In this document: piece after piece, positions 8,698 through 16,627 of the stretch | Numbering within the stretch: position 1 is the stretch's first letter | Layout of the letters: each line of letters starts with the position of its first letter | Assembly: GCF_009604425.1 (NCBI RefSeq) | Contig: NZ_WEGI01000001.1 | Location: forward strand, 248,001 to 312,000 | Direction of reading: 5' to 3' | Origin: Nocardia aurantia | Lineage (GTDB): Bacteria; Actinomycetota; Actinomycetes; Mycobacteriales; Mycobacteriaceae | DNA length: 64,000 bases | Translations under genes and position numbers: made by a program | Notes under the pieces: generated by a model | What the model saw: only the letters and a program-made list of their open reading frames with translations | Database searches by the model: none | Told to the model about the DNA's origin: nothing

Positions 8698-10659
8698 TTA
8701 TTTGCAGATGTCGTCGGCCGCGTTGCGATGTTCCAGGTCGGCGGGGAGCGTGACCGGCGCCGACCACACCACCGTCTCGGGCTGTTCCGGGATCGTGCTG
8801 CCGGCCGGGCTCGGGGCCTGCACGCCGCCGGTGAAGTCCGCGCCCAGCGCGACCTCGATCAGCGTGCCCAGTCCCGGCACCGCTTCCAGGGTGGCGCCGG
8901 GCAGCGCGGAGGCGACCGTGGCCGCCTCGGCCTCGTGCCCGGATGAGTACCGCACCCGGGTACCGGGAGCGCCGTCGGCCAGGTTGCCCACGCCCGCCAC
9001 CTGGAAGCCCTGGGCGGCCAGTTTCGGCGCCGTTCCCGCGGCCAGTCCCGGCACGCCGGAGGCGTTGGACACCTGCACTTGCACCGTGGCCGGATCGACG
9101 GCCGCGTACCGCATCGGGGCCGTGGGAACGCCGACCGCCGGGGACTTCACCTCGCCGGGCAGCGCCTGGTCGTCGATGATCGCGCGGAACAGCGCCTTGA
9201 TGTCGTAGTCGCGGGGGATCTCGTTGCCGGAGAGCGTGGTTCCGCCGGTCGGCAGGGTCACGAAGGTGACCGATCCGGTCTCCAGGCGCTGCAGCGAGCG
9301 GCCCAGCGTGAGCAGATCGCCGGTGCTGACGCTGTCCATGAACGCGTGGCCGGTGAACGCGTCGACCAGGCCCCGCAACCGGGCCGGATCGAACAGCACC
9401 CGATTCGACACCGCCGACCGCAGCAGCGAGGACAGGAAGCGCTGCTGCCGGCTGATCCGGTCGTAGTCGCTGCGCTGCTCGCCGTACACGTGCCGGGCGC
9501 GCACGTAGTCCAGGGCCGTGGAACCGTCGAGGACCTGCCGTCCGGCGCTGGCCAGGATCGTGCCCAGTTGTCCGTCGACGATCGGCCGGGACGCGCAGAC
9601 CTCCACGCCGCCGAGGGTATCGACCATCGCCTGGAATCCGTTGAAGTCCATCCCGACGAAATGGTTGATCTTCAGCCCGGACAGTTTCTGGATCACCTTG
9701 GTCAGGCATTTCGGGCCGCCGAGGGCGTACACGCCGTTGAGCTTCTCGCCGGCGGCCGCGTAGTACGTCAGCCCGGTGTAGACGGCCTTCTCGTTGTTCC
9801 AGGCCTCGCAGGCCGGTCGGCTGACATCCAGATCCCGCGGGAACGACACCACCACGGCCCGCTGCCGGCTCGCCGGGATGTTCACCAGCATCACCGTGTC
9901 GGACCGGGCGCCGTCGGCGTCGTCGGTGGTGCCCGCGCCGATCTGCCCGTTGACACCGGCCCGCGAGTCGGTGCCGACGATCAGATAGTTCTCGTCGCCG
10001 AGTTGCCCGAGCGGGTCGACGATATCGGTGGAGTTCACATCCAGTGCGGCAACCCGATTGAACCCGTCGTCGGTGGCGCGCAGGAACTTCCAGCCCAATC
10101 CGCTGGCGGTCAGCAGGCCGATCGCGCAAGCGGCCACGGCGATCCGCACGGCCCACCACGCCGGACCCGCGGCCGCGTCGGTCGCCACCGCCGGGTCGTA
10201 CCCGTCCGGTTGACCGTCGTCGGGGATCGAAATGGCCTGCGGCGCTTCGGCATCCGGCTCGCCGATTCGAACGTCCGGCGCCTCGTCGGCATCCGGTGGA
10301 CTGATCCGGTTGTCGCGGTTCTCGTGAGCGTCCGTCGCGCTGACCCGGACGTCGCGATCCTCGTCGGCATCCGATGCGCTGATCCGAATGTCCGGTGCCG
10401 CATCGGCGTGCGATGCGGTGATCCCGCTGTCGTGCGATTCGGCGATGTCCGTGCCGATCCGGCTGTCGCGTACCTCGGTGGCATCCGGTGTGCCGGTCGG
10501 GCTGTCCTGGGGCCGCGCATAATTCGGCCGGCCGATCCGGATGGTCGGAAACTCCGCGACCACGGCAGCGGACGGCCGCGCGGCGCGAAGTCGTTCCCAC
10601 GGCGCGCGCGGCTCGAACGCGGGCGGATCCTCGGTTCCATCCTCACCATCACCGGTCAC
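8698..10659 (-). CDS. LytR-CpsA-Psr family glycopolymer ligase
   Basis: LCP enzymes attach arabinogalactan or similar polymers to peptidoglycan on the outer face of the membrane. The N-terminal cytoplasmic part (about 165 residues) is acidic and repetitive, with recurring DIRIS/DVRVS/DNRIS plus DADE blocks. One membrane segment follows (WWAVRIAVAACAIGLLTASG), then the LCP domain (GTDSRAG, RSDTVMLVNIP, SFPRDLDV) and a C-terminal LytR_C domain. I prefer the GTG at 10657-10659, which has GAGG just upstream. A GTG at 10758 would add 33 residues and cannot be excluded. The neighbours phoU and dus match mycobacteria. Confidence 0.85.
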   Translation of the reverse strand: MTGDGEDGTEDPPAFEPRAPWERLRAARPSAAVVAEFPTIRIGRPNYARPQDSPTGTPDATEVRDSRIGTDIAESHDSGITASHADAAPDIRISASDADEDRDVRVSATDAHENRDNRISPPDADEAPDVRIGEPDAEAPQAISIPDDGQPDGYDPAVATDAAAGPAWWAVRIAVAACAIGLLTASGLGWKFLRATDDGFNRVAALDVNSTDIVDPLGQLGDENYLIVGTDSRAGVNGQIGAGTTDDADGARSDTVMLVNIPASRQRAVVVSFPRDLDVSRPACEAWNNEKAVYTGLTYYAAAGEKLNGVYALGGPKCLTKVIQKLSGLKINHFVGMDFNGFQAMVDTLGGVEVCASRPIVDGQLGTILASAGRQVLDGSTALDYVRARHVYGEQRSDYDRISRQQRFLSSLLRSAVSNRVLFDPARLRGLVDAFTGHAFMDSVSTGDLLTLGRSLQRLETGSVTFVTLPTGGTTLSGNEIPRDYDIKALFRAIIDDQALPGEVKSPAVGVPTAPMRYAAVDPATVQVQVSNASGVPGLAAGTAPKLAAQGFQVAGVGNLADGAPGTRVRYSSGHEAEAATVASALPGATLEAVPGLGTLIEVALGADFTGGVQAPSPAGSTIPEQPETVVWSAPVTLPADLEHRNAADDICK

Positions 10660-10818
10660 GAAACCTCGCTTCGCTCGGGTCGCCGTACCGGAATCGGTCG
10701 TCCCCGGTCCCGGCCGTGGGATACGCGCGGAGATGCCTCGAGTGCACGATCCTCGCACGCCGAACCCGGGATCCGCCGAATCCGGCGAAGCCGGAGGTTA
10801 CGTGTCAGACACGCCTGT

Positions 10819-11976
10819 TCAGCCGCCGGAATGCATGACGTCGGCGGCCTTGGGGACCGTGGCGTCCTCCGGGTCGTCGAGCCAGCCTTCGGGGAGGACG
10901 ACCTTGCCGGGTGAGCCCTGGCGGCCGCGGGGGCCCTCGGCGTCGGCGGGGAAGGGGGCGTCGGGGTCGAGGAGGGCGATGAGGTCCTGGAGTTCGGTGA
11001 GGCCGGTGACCGTGGCGAAGCGGCGGCGCAGGTCGGAACCGACCGGGAAGCCCATCAGGTACCAGGCCATGTGCTTGCGGATGTCGCGCATGGCCTTGTC
11101 CTCGCCGTCGTGGTCGGACAGCAGGACGGCGTGACGGTAGAGGATCTCGCCGACGCGCCCGAGGGCCGGGGCGGGCGGGATCGGTTTGCCGCGCAGGGCG
11201 GCGGACAGTTCGGCGAACAGCCACGGCCGGCCGAGGCAGCCACGGCCGACCACGACGCCGTCGCAACCGGTTTCGGCGACCATCGCCAGGGCGTCGGCGG
11301 CGGAGAAGATGTCGCCGTTGCCGAGCACCGGGATGGTGGTGACGGCCTCCTTGAGGCGGGCGATCGCGGACCAGTCGGCGGCGCCGGAATAGCGCTGCGC
11401 GGCGGTGCGGGCGTGCAACGCGACCGCGGCGGCGCCCTCGGCCTCGGCGATGCGGCCGGTATCGAGGAAGGTGTGGTGGTCGTCGTCGATGCCGATGCGG
11501 AATTTGAAGGTGACCGGGACGCCGGCCGGTTCCGCGGCGGCGACCATGGTCCGCACGATCTGCTGGAACAGCCGGCGCTTGTAGGGCAGGGCCGCGCCGC
11601 CGCCGAGCCGGGTGACCTTCGGAACCGGGCAGCCGAGGTTGACGTCGATGTGGTCGGCCCAGCCCTCGCCGACGACGATCCGCACGGCCTCGCCCAGGGT
11701 CTTCGGGTCGACGCCGTAGAGCTGCATGGATCGGGGCCGCTCATCGGGGCCGAACGCCATCATGTGCAACGTCTTCTCGTTGCGCTCGACCACCGCGCGG
11801 GCGGTGATCATCTCGCAGACGTACAGCGATGTGGCGCTGCCGAACTCGCGGCACAGCGTGCGGAACGCGACGTTGGTGATACCGGCCATCGGCGCCAGCA
11901 CCACCGGCGGATCGACCTCGTACGGGCCGATCCGCAGGCTGGTTCGGGTTTCGACGGCGGTAGTCATGGTCCCCAT
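10819..11976 (-). CDS. dus: tRNA-dihydrouridine synthase
   Basis: An FMN-dependent enzyme reducing uridines in tRNA D-loops. The 385-residue TIM barrel starts with APMAGITNVAFR. The catalytic cysteine is in NLGCPVPKV, and the FMN-binding region is seen as GNGDIFSAADA and GCDGVVVGRGCLGRPWLF. Two ATGs (11976 and 11967) are possible starts. It lies in the order phoU, LCP, dus, desA1, the same as I recall for the mycobacterial locus. Confidence 0.93.
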   Translation of the reverse strand: MGTMTTAVETRTSLRIGPYEVDPPVVLAPMAGITNVAFRTLCREFGSATSLYVCEMITARAVVERNEKTLHMMAFGPDERPRSMQLYGVDPKTLGEAVRIVVGEGWADHIDVNLGCPVPKVTRLGGGAALPYKRRLFQQIVRTMVAAAEPAGVPVTFKFRIGIDDDHHTFLDTGRIAEAEGAAAVALHARTAAQRYSGAADWSAIARLKEAVTTIPVLGNGDIFSAADALAMVAETGCDGVVVGRGCLGRPWLFAELSAALRGKPIPPAPALGRVGEILYRHAVLLSDHDGEDKAMRDIRKHMAWYLMGFPVGSDLRRRFATVTGLTELQDLIALLDPDAPFPADAEGPRGRQGSPGKVVLPEGWLDDPEDATVPKAADVMHSGG

Positions 11977-12037
11977 TTTCGCATCACACCGGCAGTGGCC
12001 GGGATCACGGTGGAATCCGGGGACCCGGTACCGCCGG

Positions 12038-13009
12038 TCAGCCGGCGAGGGTGGTGATCTCCTCGCGCTCGCGCTTGGCGGCCTCGCGGGCCAGCATGCG
12101 GTCGCGCTGCTCCTCGAACTTCAGGACGTCCTTGCCGAGGCGCTCCAGGAACAGGCCCAGGCGCTCGCGCACCGCCTCACCGCGCGCGGTGAAGTCGTCG
12201 CGCTCGAAGATCTTCCACTTCTTGAGGACCGGCTGGATGACCTCTTCCAGATGCTGCCGCAGGTCGTAGATGCCGTGCTTGGCCATCAGGACGCCGTTGC
12301 GGCGGAAGTTCGGCATGCCCGCACCGGGCATCTGGAAGTTCTCCAGGATCAGGGTGATGGCCTCGATCGACTGATCGGGCGTCAGGTCGAGGGCCGCGCC
12401 GCACATGTTGCGGTAGAAGATCATGTGCAGGTTCTCGTCGGTGGCGACGCGCTGCAGCATGCGGTCGGCGATCGGGTCGTCGCAGACCTTGCCGGTGTTG
12501 CGGTGGCTGACGCGGGTGGCCAGCTCCTGGAACGTCACGTACGCGACCGAGTGCAGGAAGCCCGCCTCGTTCTCGGTGGGAGAGGCGAACCCGTTGGTCA
12601 TGTGGATCATGCGGGCCTGCTCCAGCGCTACCGGGTCCACGCCGCGGGTGACGACCAGATAGTCGCGCATGACGATGCCGTGCCGGTTCTCCTCGGCGGT
12701 CCAGCGGCCGACCCAGGTGCCCCACGGGCCGTCCTGGGAGAAGTTCTCGGCGATCTCGCGATGGTAGGAGGGCAGATTGTCCTCGGTGAGCAGGTTGGTG
12801 ATCATCGCGGCCTTGGCGAGTTCGCTCAGGCGGGATTGCGACGGATCCCAGTCCTCGCCTCCCATGGCGGCGAAGTTGCGGCCCTCGTCCCACGGGACGT
12901 AGTCGTGCGGATGCCACTCCTTGGCCATCGAGATGTGTCGATCGACGTTCTCTGCGGCAACCGGCTCCAGCTCAGAAAGAAGCTCGAGTTGGGTCAGATC
13001 CCTGGCCAT
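12038..13009 (-). CDS. desA1: Acyl-ACP desaturase DesA1-type (mycolate desaturation)
   Basis: A soluble di-iron desaturase of 323 residues, similar along its length to the mycobacterial DesA1 implicated in mycolic acid desaturation. Iron-binding motifs are visible: EDNLPSYHREI, EENRHGIVMRDYL and DENLHMIFYR. I start at the ATG at 13007-13009, because similarity begins at ARDLTQLELL and AAGGAC lies about 9 bases upstream. Longer starts add unrelated residues. A perfect palindrome overlaps the likely promoter (13087-13106), so a dedicated repressor probably controls it. Confidence 0.9.
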   Translation of the reverse strand: MARDLTQLELLSELEPVAAENVDRHISMAKEWHPHDYVPWDEGRNFAAMGGEDWDPSQSRLSELAKAAMITNLLTEDNLPSYHREIAENFSQDGPWGTWVGRWTAEENRHGIVMRDYLVVTRGVDPVALEQARMIHMTNGFASPTENEAGFLHSVAYVTFQELATRVSHRNTGKVCDDPIADRMLQRVATDENLHMIFYRNMCGAALDLTPDQSIEAITLILENFQMPGAGMPNFRRNGVLMAKHGIYDLRQHLEEVIQPVLKKWKIFERDDFTARGEAVRERLGLFLERLGKDVLKFEEQRDRMLAREAAKREREEITTLAG

Positions 13010-13086
13010 GTATCCGTGTCCTTCATCAGTGTGGTAAGTGCGATCTTGCAGGTCGCCCCCCGGTGGGCCGTGCTGCTGCCGCCCAT

Positions 13087-13106
13087 ACCCTACGTCACCG
13101 TAGGGT
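13087..13106 (-). promoter_or_regulatory. Palindromic operator overlapping the desA1 promoter
   Basis: A perfect inverted repeat, ACCCTACG-TCAC-CGTAGGGT. Read on the minus strand it contains TAGGGT, a fair -10 for desA1 about 80 bases before the start codon. A palindrome of this size is typical of a TetR-family dimer. In mycobacteria a TetR regulator of mycolate desaturases (MadR) acts at such sites; the link here is inference. Confidence 0.55.
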
Positions 13107-13127
13107 GATGCGAACCGCATCTTGGGC

Positions 13128-13157
13128 GAGTTCACAGCGCGGCCGATGAGTTCACAG
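13128..13157. promoter_or_regulatory. Direct repeat upstream of desA1
   Basis: GAGTTCACAG occurs at 13128-13137 and again, identical, at 13148-13157. The starts are 20 bp apart, or two helical turns. The core resembles response-regulator half sites (GTTCAC, TCACAG). It lies just upstream of the desA1 palindrome. No gene is seen in the rest of 13107-13413. Confidence 0.4.
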
Positions 13158-13413
13158 GCTCGAGTTGTGCGCCTCACACGACATCGTCGGCGTGCGTGGA
13201 ACGTTATCGAGTGTAGGCGGGGCCGTGATCGTGTCCAGACGCATCCGTGACCACGCACCACCTGTCCGAATCCCGTACCGGTGCTATCGCGCAGGTCGGC
13301 GGCGTGTTATCCCCGATATGAAAATCTCTGCCGGCGTTCCGGCACGGTGTGCGGGATGTCTGTTTTCCTCGATCGACTTGTCATCACCGGAACCGGCCGG
13401 CGACCGGGAGGAA

Positions 13414-13453
13414 CGCCGACGGGCCGGTGATCGTGATCACCGGCCCGTCGGCG
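13414..13453 (-). terminator. Terminator of tRNA-Lys
   Basis: A perfect 19-bp inverted repeat (13414-13432 with 13435-13453) separated by GT, ending 3 bases beyond the tRNA 3' end. There is no clear T-run. It fits the strong-stem terminators of high-G+C genomes. Confidence 0.7.
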
Positions 13454-13456
13454 GAG

Positions 13457-13529
13457 TGCCCCCACCAGGGCTCGAACCTGGGACCTGCGGATTAAAAGTC
13501 CGTAGCTCTACCAACTGAGCTATAGGGGC
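13457..13529 (-). tRNA. tRNA-Lys (TTT)
   Basis: On the minus strand the 73 bases fold as a cloverleaf: D-arm TAGCTCAGTTGGTAGAGC, anticodon loop CTTTTAA with anticodon TTT, and T-arm GGTTCGAGCC. The CCA end is not encoded. Confidence 0.95.
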
Positions 13530-14203
13530 GCGGATGGCAAGTCTAGTGGGCGCCGTGCGGAAGTGGTAACCGGTATCTGTCCGGCCCGCCGACCGGGGAT
13601 GTCCGCGCAGGTCGGCGCGATTCGGGAGGGGTTCGCGGGACGTGCGCCCGGCGGCATCGGCGGCGGTGAGCCCGCCGATGTGGCGGGACGAGTGGACGGA
13701 TTGTTGACGTGTCCTGTAATTCCGGGACGCGCGCGAGGCAATCTTCTTGCTTCCCAATTTGTTTCGGCGCGGAAGTATGGAAACATTACCCAATCGTTGT
13801 GCGTTGCAATGTAATTGGTCGGGAGGTGAGCGTGGTGATCCGGTGGTCCGGCCGGTGCCGGAGCGCGGGTGCGCGCGGCGCCGCCGGCGGTGGTCCCGTC
13901 CCGGGTGTGCGGAGTCGGCGGGGTAGTGGGTGGAGCGAACGGGAATTCACGACAGCGGATCTCCCACAATTCGTTAGCTGCCTATTTGCATGTGTCCTAC
14001 AACCGCTATTCAGCGAACTGACTTGCCGGTATGCCTTACAGCGCGCAACGATTCGAGGTACGGTGACCGCTTGGTGAATTCCGTAGGAACCGGCAGCGCC
14101 CGGGGGGATGGGATTCGGCCGAAGGTTGATGTGCCCGAATGCGTCGCGACCGGTCAGGCCGATCGCGGTGCTCCGAAGACCACGTCACAGGAGGCAGTTC
14201 CAC
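13530..14203. other. Long intergenic stretch with no convincing gene
   Basis: Apart from the tRNA on its left, this stretch holds only ORFs of random-looking composition. It includes patches of lower G+C (about 13740-13820 and 13960-14080). One weak candidate is a GTG at about 13832 behind GGGAGGTGA, opening about 80 codons with no recognisable domain. I do not call it a gene. Confidence 0.5.
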
Positions 14204-14248
14204 GACGAAGAAAAAGCCCGGGTGTGCACCCCTGCCGCGCACCCGGGC
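14204..14248 (-). terminator. Strong minus-strand intrinsic terminator
   Basis: The hairpin has 12-bp arms (14216-14227 with 14237-14248, one G-U). On the minus strand it is followed by TTTTTCTTCG. No protein gene ends here on that strand, which implies a short non-coding transcript from the right. Confidence 0.7.
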
Positions 14249-14340
14249 GGGAAAACTGTACCACCGAGTCTGAGGACTGTTTTCCCAGAAGTTTTCGTAC
14301 CGAAAGTTTGGAAAACCGGGCAATAGCCTGAGTTGAAGTA
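14249..14340 (-). ncRNA. Candidate structured small RNA or leader
   Basis: This A/T-richer segment upstream of the terminator holds three mutually complementary blocks: GGGAAAAC (14249-14256), GTTTTCCC (14279-14286) and GGAAAAC (14310-14316). The middle block can pair with either neighbour. A TTTCG/CGAAA stem with a TAC loop sits inside the second hairpin (14280-14315). A minus-strand transcript would run through these into the terminator at 14204-14248. The inner repeat could instead be an operator for the divergent TetR gene. No family is recognised. Confidence 0.4.
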
Positions 14341-14424
14341 TTTGAAAATCTCATAACTTCGCGTCGGGGGCTGTTCCGTCTTGGCAGTTCACCGGCGGCA
14401 AGTAGCTTCGGAGGCGTTTCGAGC

Positions 14425-15084
14425 ATGGCACGGCAGCAAGAGCGGGCCCGCCGGACACGGGCGGCGATCATCAGGTCCGCCGCCGTTGAATTCGGGAAGA
14501 GCGGCTACGCCGCGGCATCGTTGAACCGGATATTGGAAGGTTCGCGCGCCACCAAGGGCGCCATGTACTTCCACTTCGACTCCAAGGAGGACCTCGCCCG
14601 CGCGGTACTGGAATCGGCGGTCGAGCGCTACCGCGTGACCTCCGAACGTTGGCTCGCCCGAACCGATCTCGGGCCGCTGGACGTGTTGCACGGGATGGTC
14701 GACGAGGTCGCGTTGCGACTGGAGAACGACATCGTCATCCAGGCCGAGTTCCGGCTCGTGATCGAGCCGGAGTTCTATCGGGACGCCAAGGCGGCCGGCG
14801 GGCGCATCGTCGACCGCGCCACCCGGCTCCTGGCGGTCCGGGCGATCGAACAGAAGCAGTTGCGCGCCGACGCCGACCCGGACCGGTTCGCGCGCACGCT
14901 GGCGGCCGCCCTGGCCGGCCAGCGCTACATCGTCGACGTCCAGGGGGGCCCGATGGATCTGCGTACCAGATTCCAGGAGGCGCTGGAGGTCATCGTGGAG
15001 GCCATGGCGACACCCGAGTGGGCCGACGAGTTCCGGCGGTACGGCTGGCGCGCGGCCGCCCGGTTGGAGGAACTCGACATCTGA
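14425..15084 (+). CDS. TetR-family regulator, ScbR/gamma-butyrolactone-receptor-like
   Basis: A 219-residue TetR protein. The N-terminal helix-turn-helix reads AAIIRSAAVEFGKSGYAAAS followed by SRATKGAMYFHFDSKEDLA. The ATKGAxYFHF wording is typical of the ArpA/ScbR group of butyrolactone receptors. The C-terminal ligand domain is diverged, so the ligand is uncertain. No butyrolactone synthase gene (afsA type) is nearby. A possible promoter (TTGAAG at 14333, TAACTT at 14354) overlaps the structured repeats upstream, which may be its operator. The next features are tRNAs, so it is probably monocistronic. Confidence 0.8.
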   Translation: MARQQERARRTRAAIIRSAAVEFGKSGYAAASLNRILEGSRATKGAMYFHFDSKEDLARAVLESAVERYRVTSERWLARTDLGPLDVLHGMVDEVALRLENDIVIQAEFRLVIEPEFYRDAKAAGGRIVDRATRLLAVRAIEQKQLRADADPDRFARTLAAALAGQRYIVDVQGGPMDLRTRFQEALEVIVEAMATPEWADEFRRYGWRAAARLEELDI

Positions 15085-15139
15085 CCAGGGGGTGCCGGTG
15101 AGGGCGAGATCGCCGCAACGTGGTCTCTGACCAGCCGAT

Positions 15140-15169
15140 TTGGGATTCGTGTCCAGCCTGTCATAAGCT
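15140..15169 (+). promoter_or_regulatory. Likely promoter of the tRNA cluster
   Basis: TTGGGA (15140-15145) and TAAGCT (15164-15169) are 18 bp apart and about 50 bases before tRNA-Glu. A small AACGG/CCGTT hairpin follows in the leader. Confidence 0.4.
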
Positions 15170-15222
15170 ATGCGAGCTCCCAACGGAAGCCGTTGAGAAA
15201 CGGACCGGAGAGATCCGGACGG

Positions 15223-15295
15223 GCCCCCTTCGTCTAGCGGCCTAGGACGCCGCCCTTTCAAGGCGGTAGCGCGGGTTCGAATCCCGTAGGGGGTA
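15223..15295 (+). tRNA. tRNA-Glu (TTC)
   Basis: A cloverleaf of 73 bases with anticodon loop CTTTCAA (anticodon TTC), D-arm TCGTCTAGCGGCCTAGGA and T-loop GGTTCGAATCC. It is first of three closely spaced tRNA genes. Confidence 0.95.
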
Positions 15296-15330
15296 CAGTG
15301 GCAACACTGTATGAGAGCAGAACAGAGCAT

Positions 15331-15404
15331 GGCCCTGTGGCGCAGTTGGTTAGCGCGCCGCCCTGTCACGGCGGAGGTCGCGGGTTCGAGTCCCGTCAGG
15401 GTCG
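15331..15404 (+). tRNA. tRNA-Asp (GTC)
   Basis: A 74-base cloverleaf with anticodon loop CTGTCAC (GTC), GGCGCAGTTGGTTAGCGC D-arm and GGTTCGAGTCC T-arm. It is 35 bases after tRNA-Glu. Glu-Asp-Phe is a common actinobacterial tRNA order. Confidence 0.95.
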
Positions 15405-15440
15405 CAAGTTTTGCTGGGCATTCGGTGCGGGTGCCCCCCG

Positions 15441-15513
15441 GGCCAGGTAGCTCAGTTGGTAGAGCGTCCGCCTGAAAAGCGGAAGGTCGCCGGTTCGATC
15501 CCGGCCTTGGCCA
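15441..15513 (+). tRNA. tRNA-Phe (GAA)
   Basis: A 73-base cloverleaf with anticodon loop CTGAAAA (GAA), D-arm TAGCTCAGTTGGTAGAGC and T-arm GGTTCGATCC. A T-run (15546-15550) downstream may mark the end of the tRNA transcript. Confidence 0.95.
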
Positions 15514-15688
15514 CTTTCACCCTCGGTTCCGTTCACGGGCCGGGGGTTTTTCGTTCGCTGGGTGGCCCGTCGGCGATGCCGCGAAATCTCCCTGCCGGGC
15601 CGCGATGAGTTCCGGTTCGGCCGCCGGTATGTATCGGCGAGCTCACCGGAAGCACCCGGGCGGGCCGTCGACAAGGGAGAAGAAGACG

Positions 15689-16099
15689 ATGTCGAACAGT
15701 CGTACCGACGATGTGGCCGCGATTCAGGCGGTCCTGGCCGATTCCTACCGGGCCTGGGCGGCCGGTGACGCCGACGGGATGGTCGCCGACTACACCGAGG
15801 ACGCGACCGCCATCATGACCGGCTCGTACCGCGATGGGAGGGACGTGATCCGGCTCAATATGGCGGCGGCCTTCGCGGGCCCCCTCGCGGGCAGCACGAC
15901 CCACAACGAACAACTCGGTATCCGATTCCTGGGCAGCGACGCCGCGATCGTGATCAGCGAATCCGCCATTCTGTTCGCCGGGGAGACCGAGGTGCCCGGC
16001 GATGCGCGCAAGGTCAAAGCCACCTGGGTGCTGGAGAAGCGGGACGGCCGGTGGCTGATCGCGGCTTATCACAACAGTCCGGTACTGGCGCCCGCGTAG
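15689..16099 (+). CDS. SnoaL/NTF2-like protein (SgcJ/EcaC type)
   Basis: A 136-residue NTF2-like fold of the SgcJ/EcaC oxidoreductase or hydrolase family. Typical segments are DSYRAWAAGDADGMVADYTEDATAI near the start, and WVLEKRDGRWLIAAYHNSP at the end. The ATG at 15689 has AGGGAGAAG upstream. No substrate can be read from the sequence. It is followed by a hairpin and stands alone. Confidence 0.75.
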   Translation: MSNSRTDDVAAIQAVLADSYRAWAAGDADGMVADYTEDATAIMTGSYRDGRDVIRLNMAAAFAGPLAGSTTHNEQLGIRFLGSDAAIVISESAILFAGETEVPGDARKVKATWVLEKRDGRWLIAAYHNSPVLAPA

Positions 16100-16108
16100 C
16101 GCGCCATT

Positions 16109-16151
16109 CCGGGAGGATCCTTCCCCGGGCGCCCGGGGAAGGGCCCTCCGG
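16109..16151 (+). terminator. Terminator after the NTF2-like gene
   Basis: A 24-base perfect palindrome (16119-16142, CCTTCCCCGGGC mirrored) with outer arms 16109-16116 and 16144-16151 pairing imperfectly. The rest of the gap to 16390 shows no gene. Confidence 0.6.
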
Positions 16152-16390
16152 CTTGTCGATCGAAGTTTTCGGCGGCCGGATCGATGGTCACTCGCAAAAT
16201 GTGAAGTATCGGCGTCCGCGCACGGCAAAAGTTTCTCCGGGGAGGGATTCGTACCCTCTGTCCTTTTCCGTGCAGCAACTTCTACGACTCCGCAACAATT
16301 GTGATCAGAATCACTGAAATTCGTTTCCGCAATTCGCCGGCGGGGGAGGGTGTGGCCGGTCGCCGAGGCGAGTCGTGCGATCCTGATCAC

Positions 16391-16576
16391 ATGGCTGACT
16401 CCGAGTGGTACTACTGCCTCAAGCATCACCGTGCGGAGCAGGGCAAGCGATGCTGGTTCGGGGATCGGATGGGTCCGTATCCGGATCAGGCCACCGCCGA
16501 GCACGCCCTGGAAATCGCGCAGGCGCGCAACAAACGCGAGGACGACCGCGACCGCGCCTGGCGCGAGGACGATTAA
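16391..16576 (+). CDS. Small conserved actinobacterial protein (61 aa)
   Basis: A hydrophilic 61-residue protein. It opens with WYYCLKHHRAEQGKRCWFGDRMGPY, split here as WYYCLKHHRAEQ and CWFGDRMGPY, followed by an alpha-helical EHALEIAQARNKRE segment and an Asp/Arg-rich tail. I recall similar short proteins in actinomycetes with a conserved CLKHH and RxGPY pattern but no assigned function. The ATG at 16391 is preferred because similarity-like composition begins there. It sits 51 bases before ppm1 and may be co-transcribed with it. Confidence 0.65.
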   Translation: MADSEWYYCLKHHRAEQGKRCWFGDRMGPYPDQATAEHALEIAQARNKREDDRDRAWREDD

Positions 16577-16627
16577 CCCGCATCCGCTACGGTCTGGGGT
16601 GCAATATTCGGCGCCCGCTCGGCGGGC

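Noticed and set aside
13520..13969. Minus-strand ORF of about 150 codons right of tRNA-Lys
   Set aside because: Pro/Arg/Thr-rich with no domain, overlaps the tRNA end, and has no ribosome site.
13990..14331. Plus-strand ORF ending before the TetR gene
   Set aside because: It runs through the terminator hairpin and switch-like repeats, with low-quality composition and no start context.
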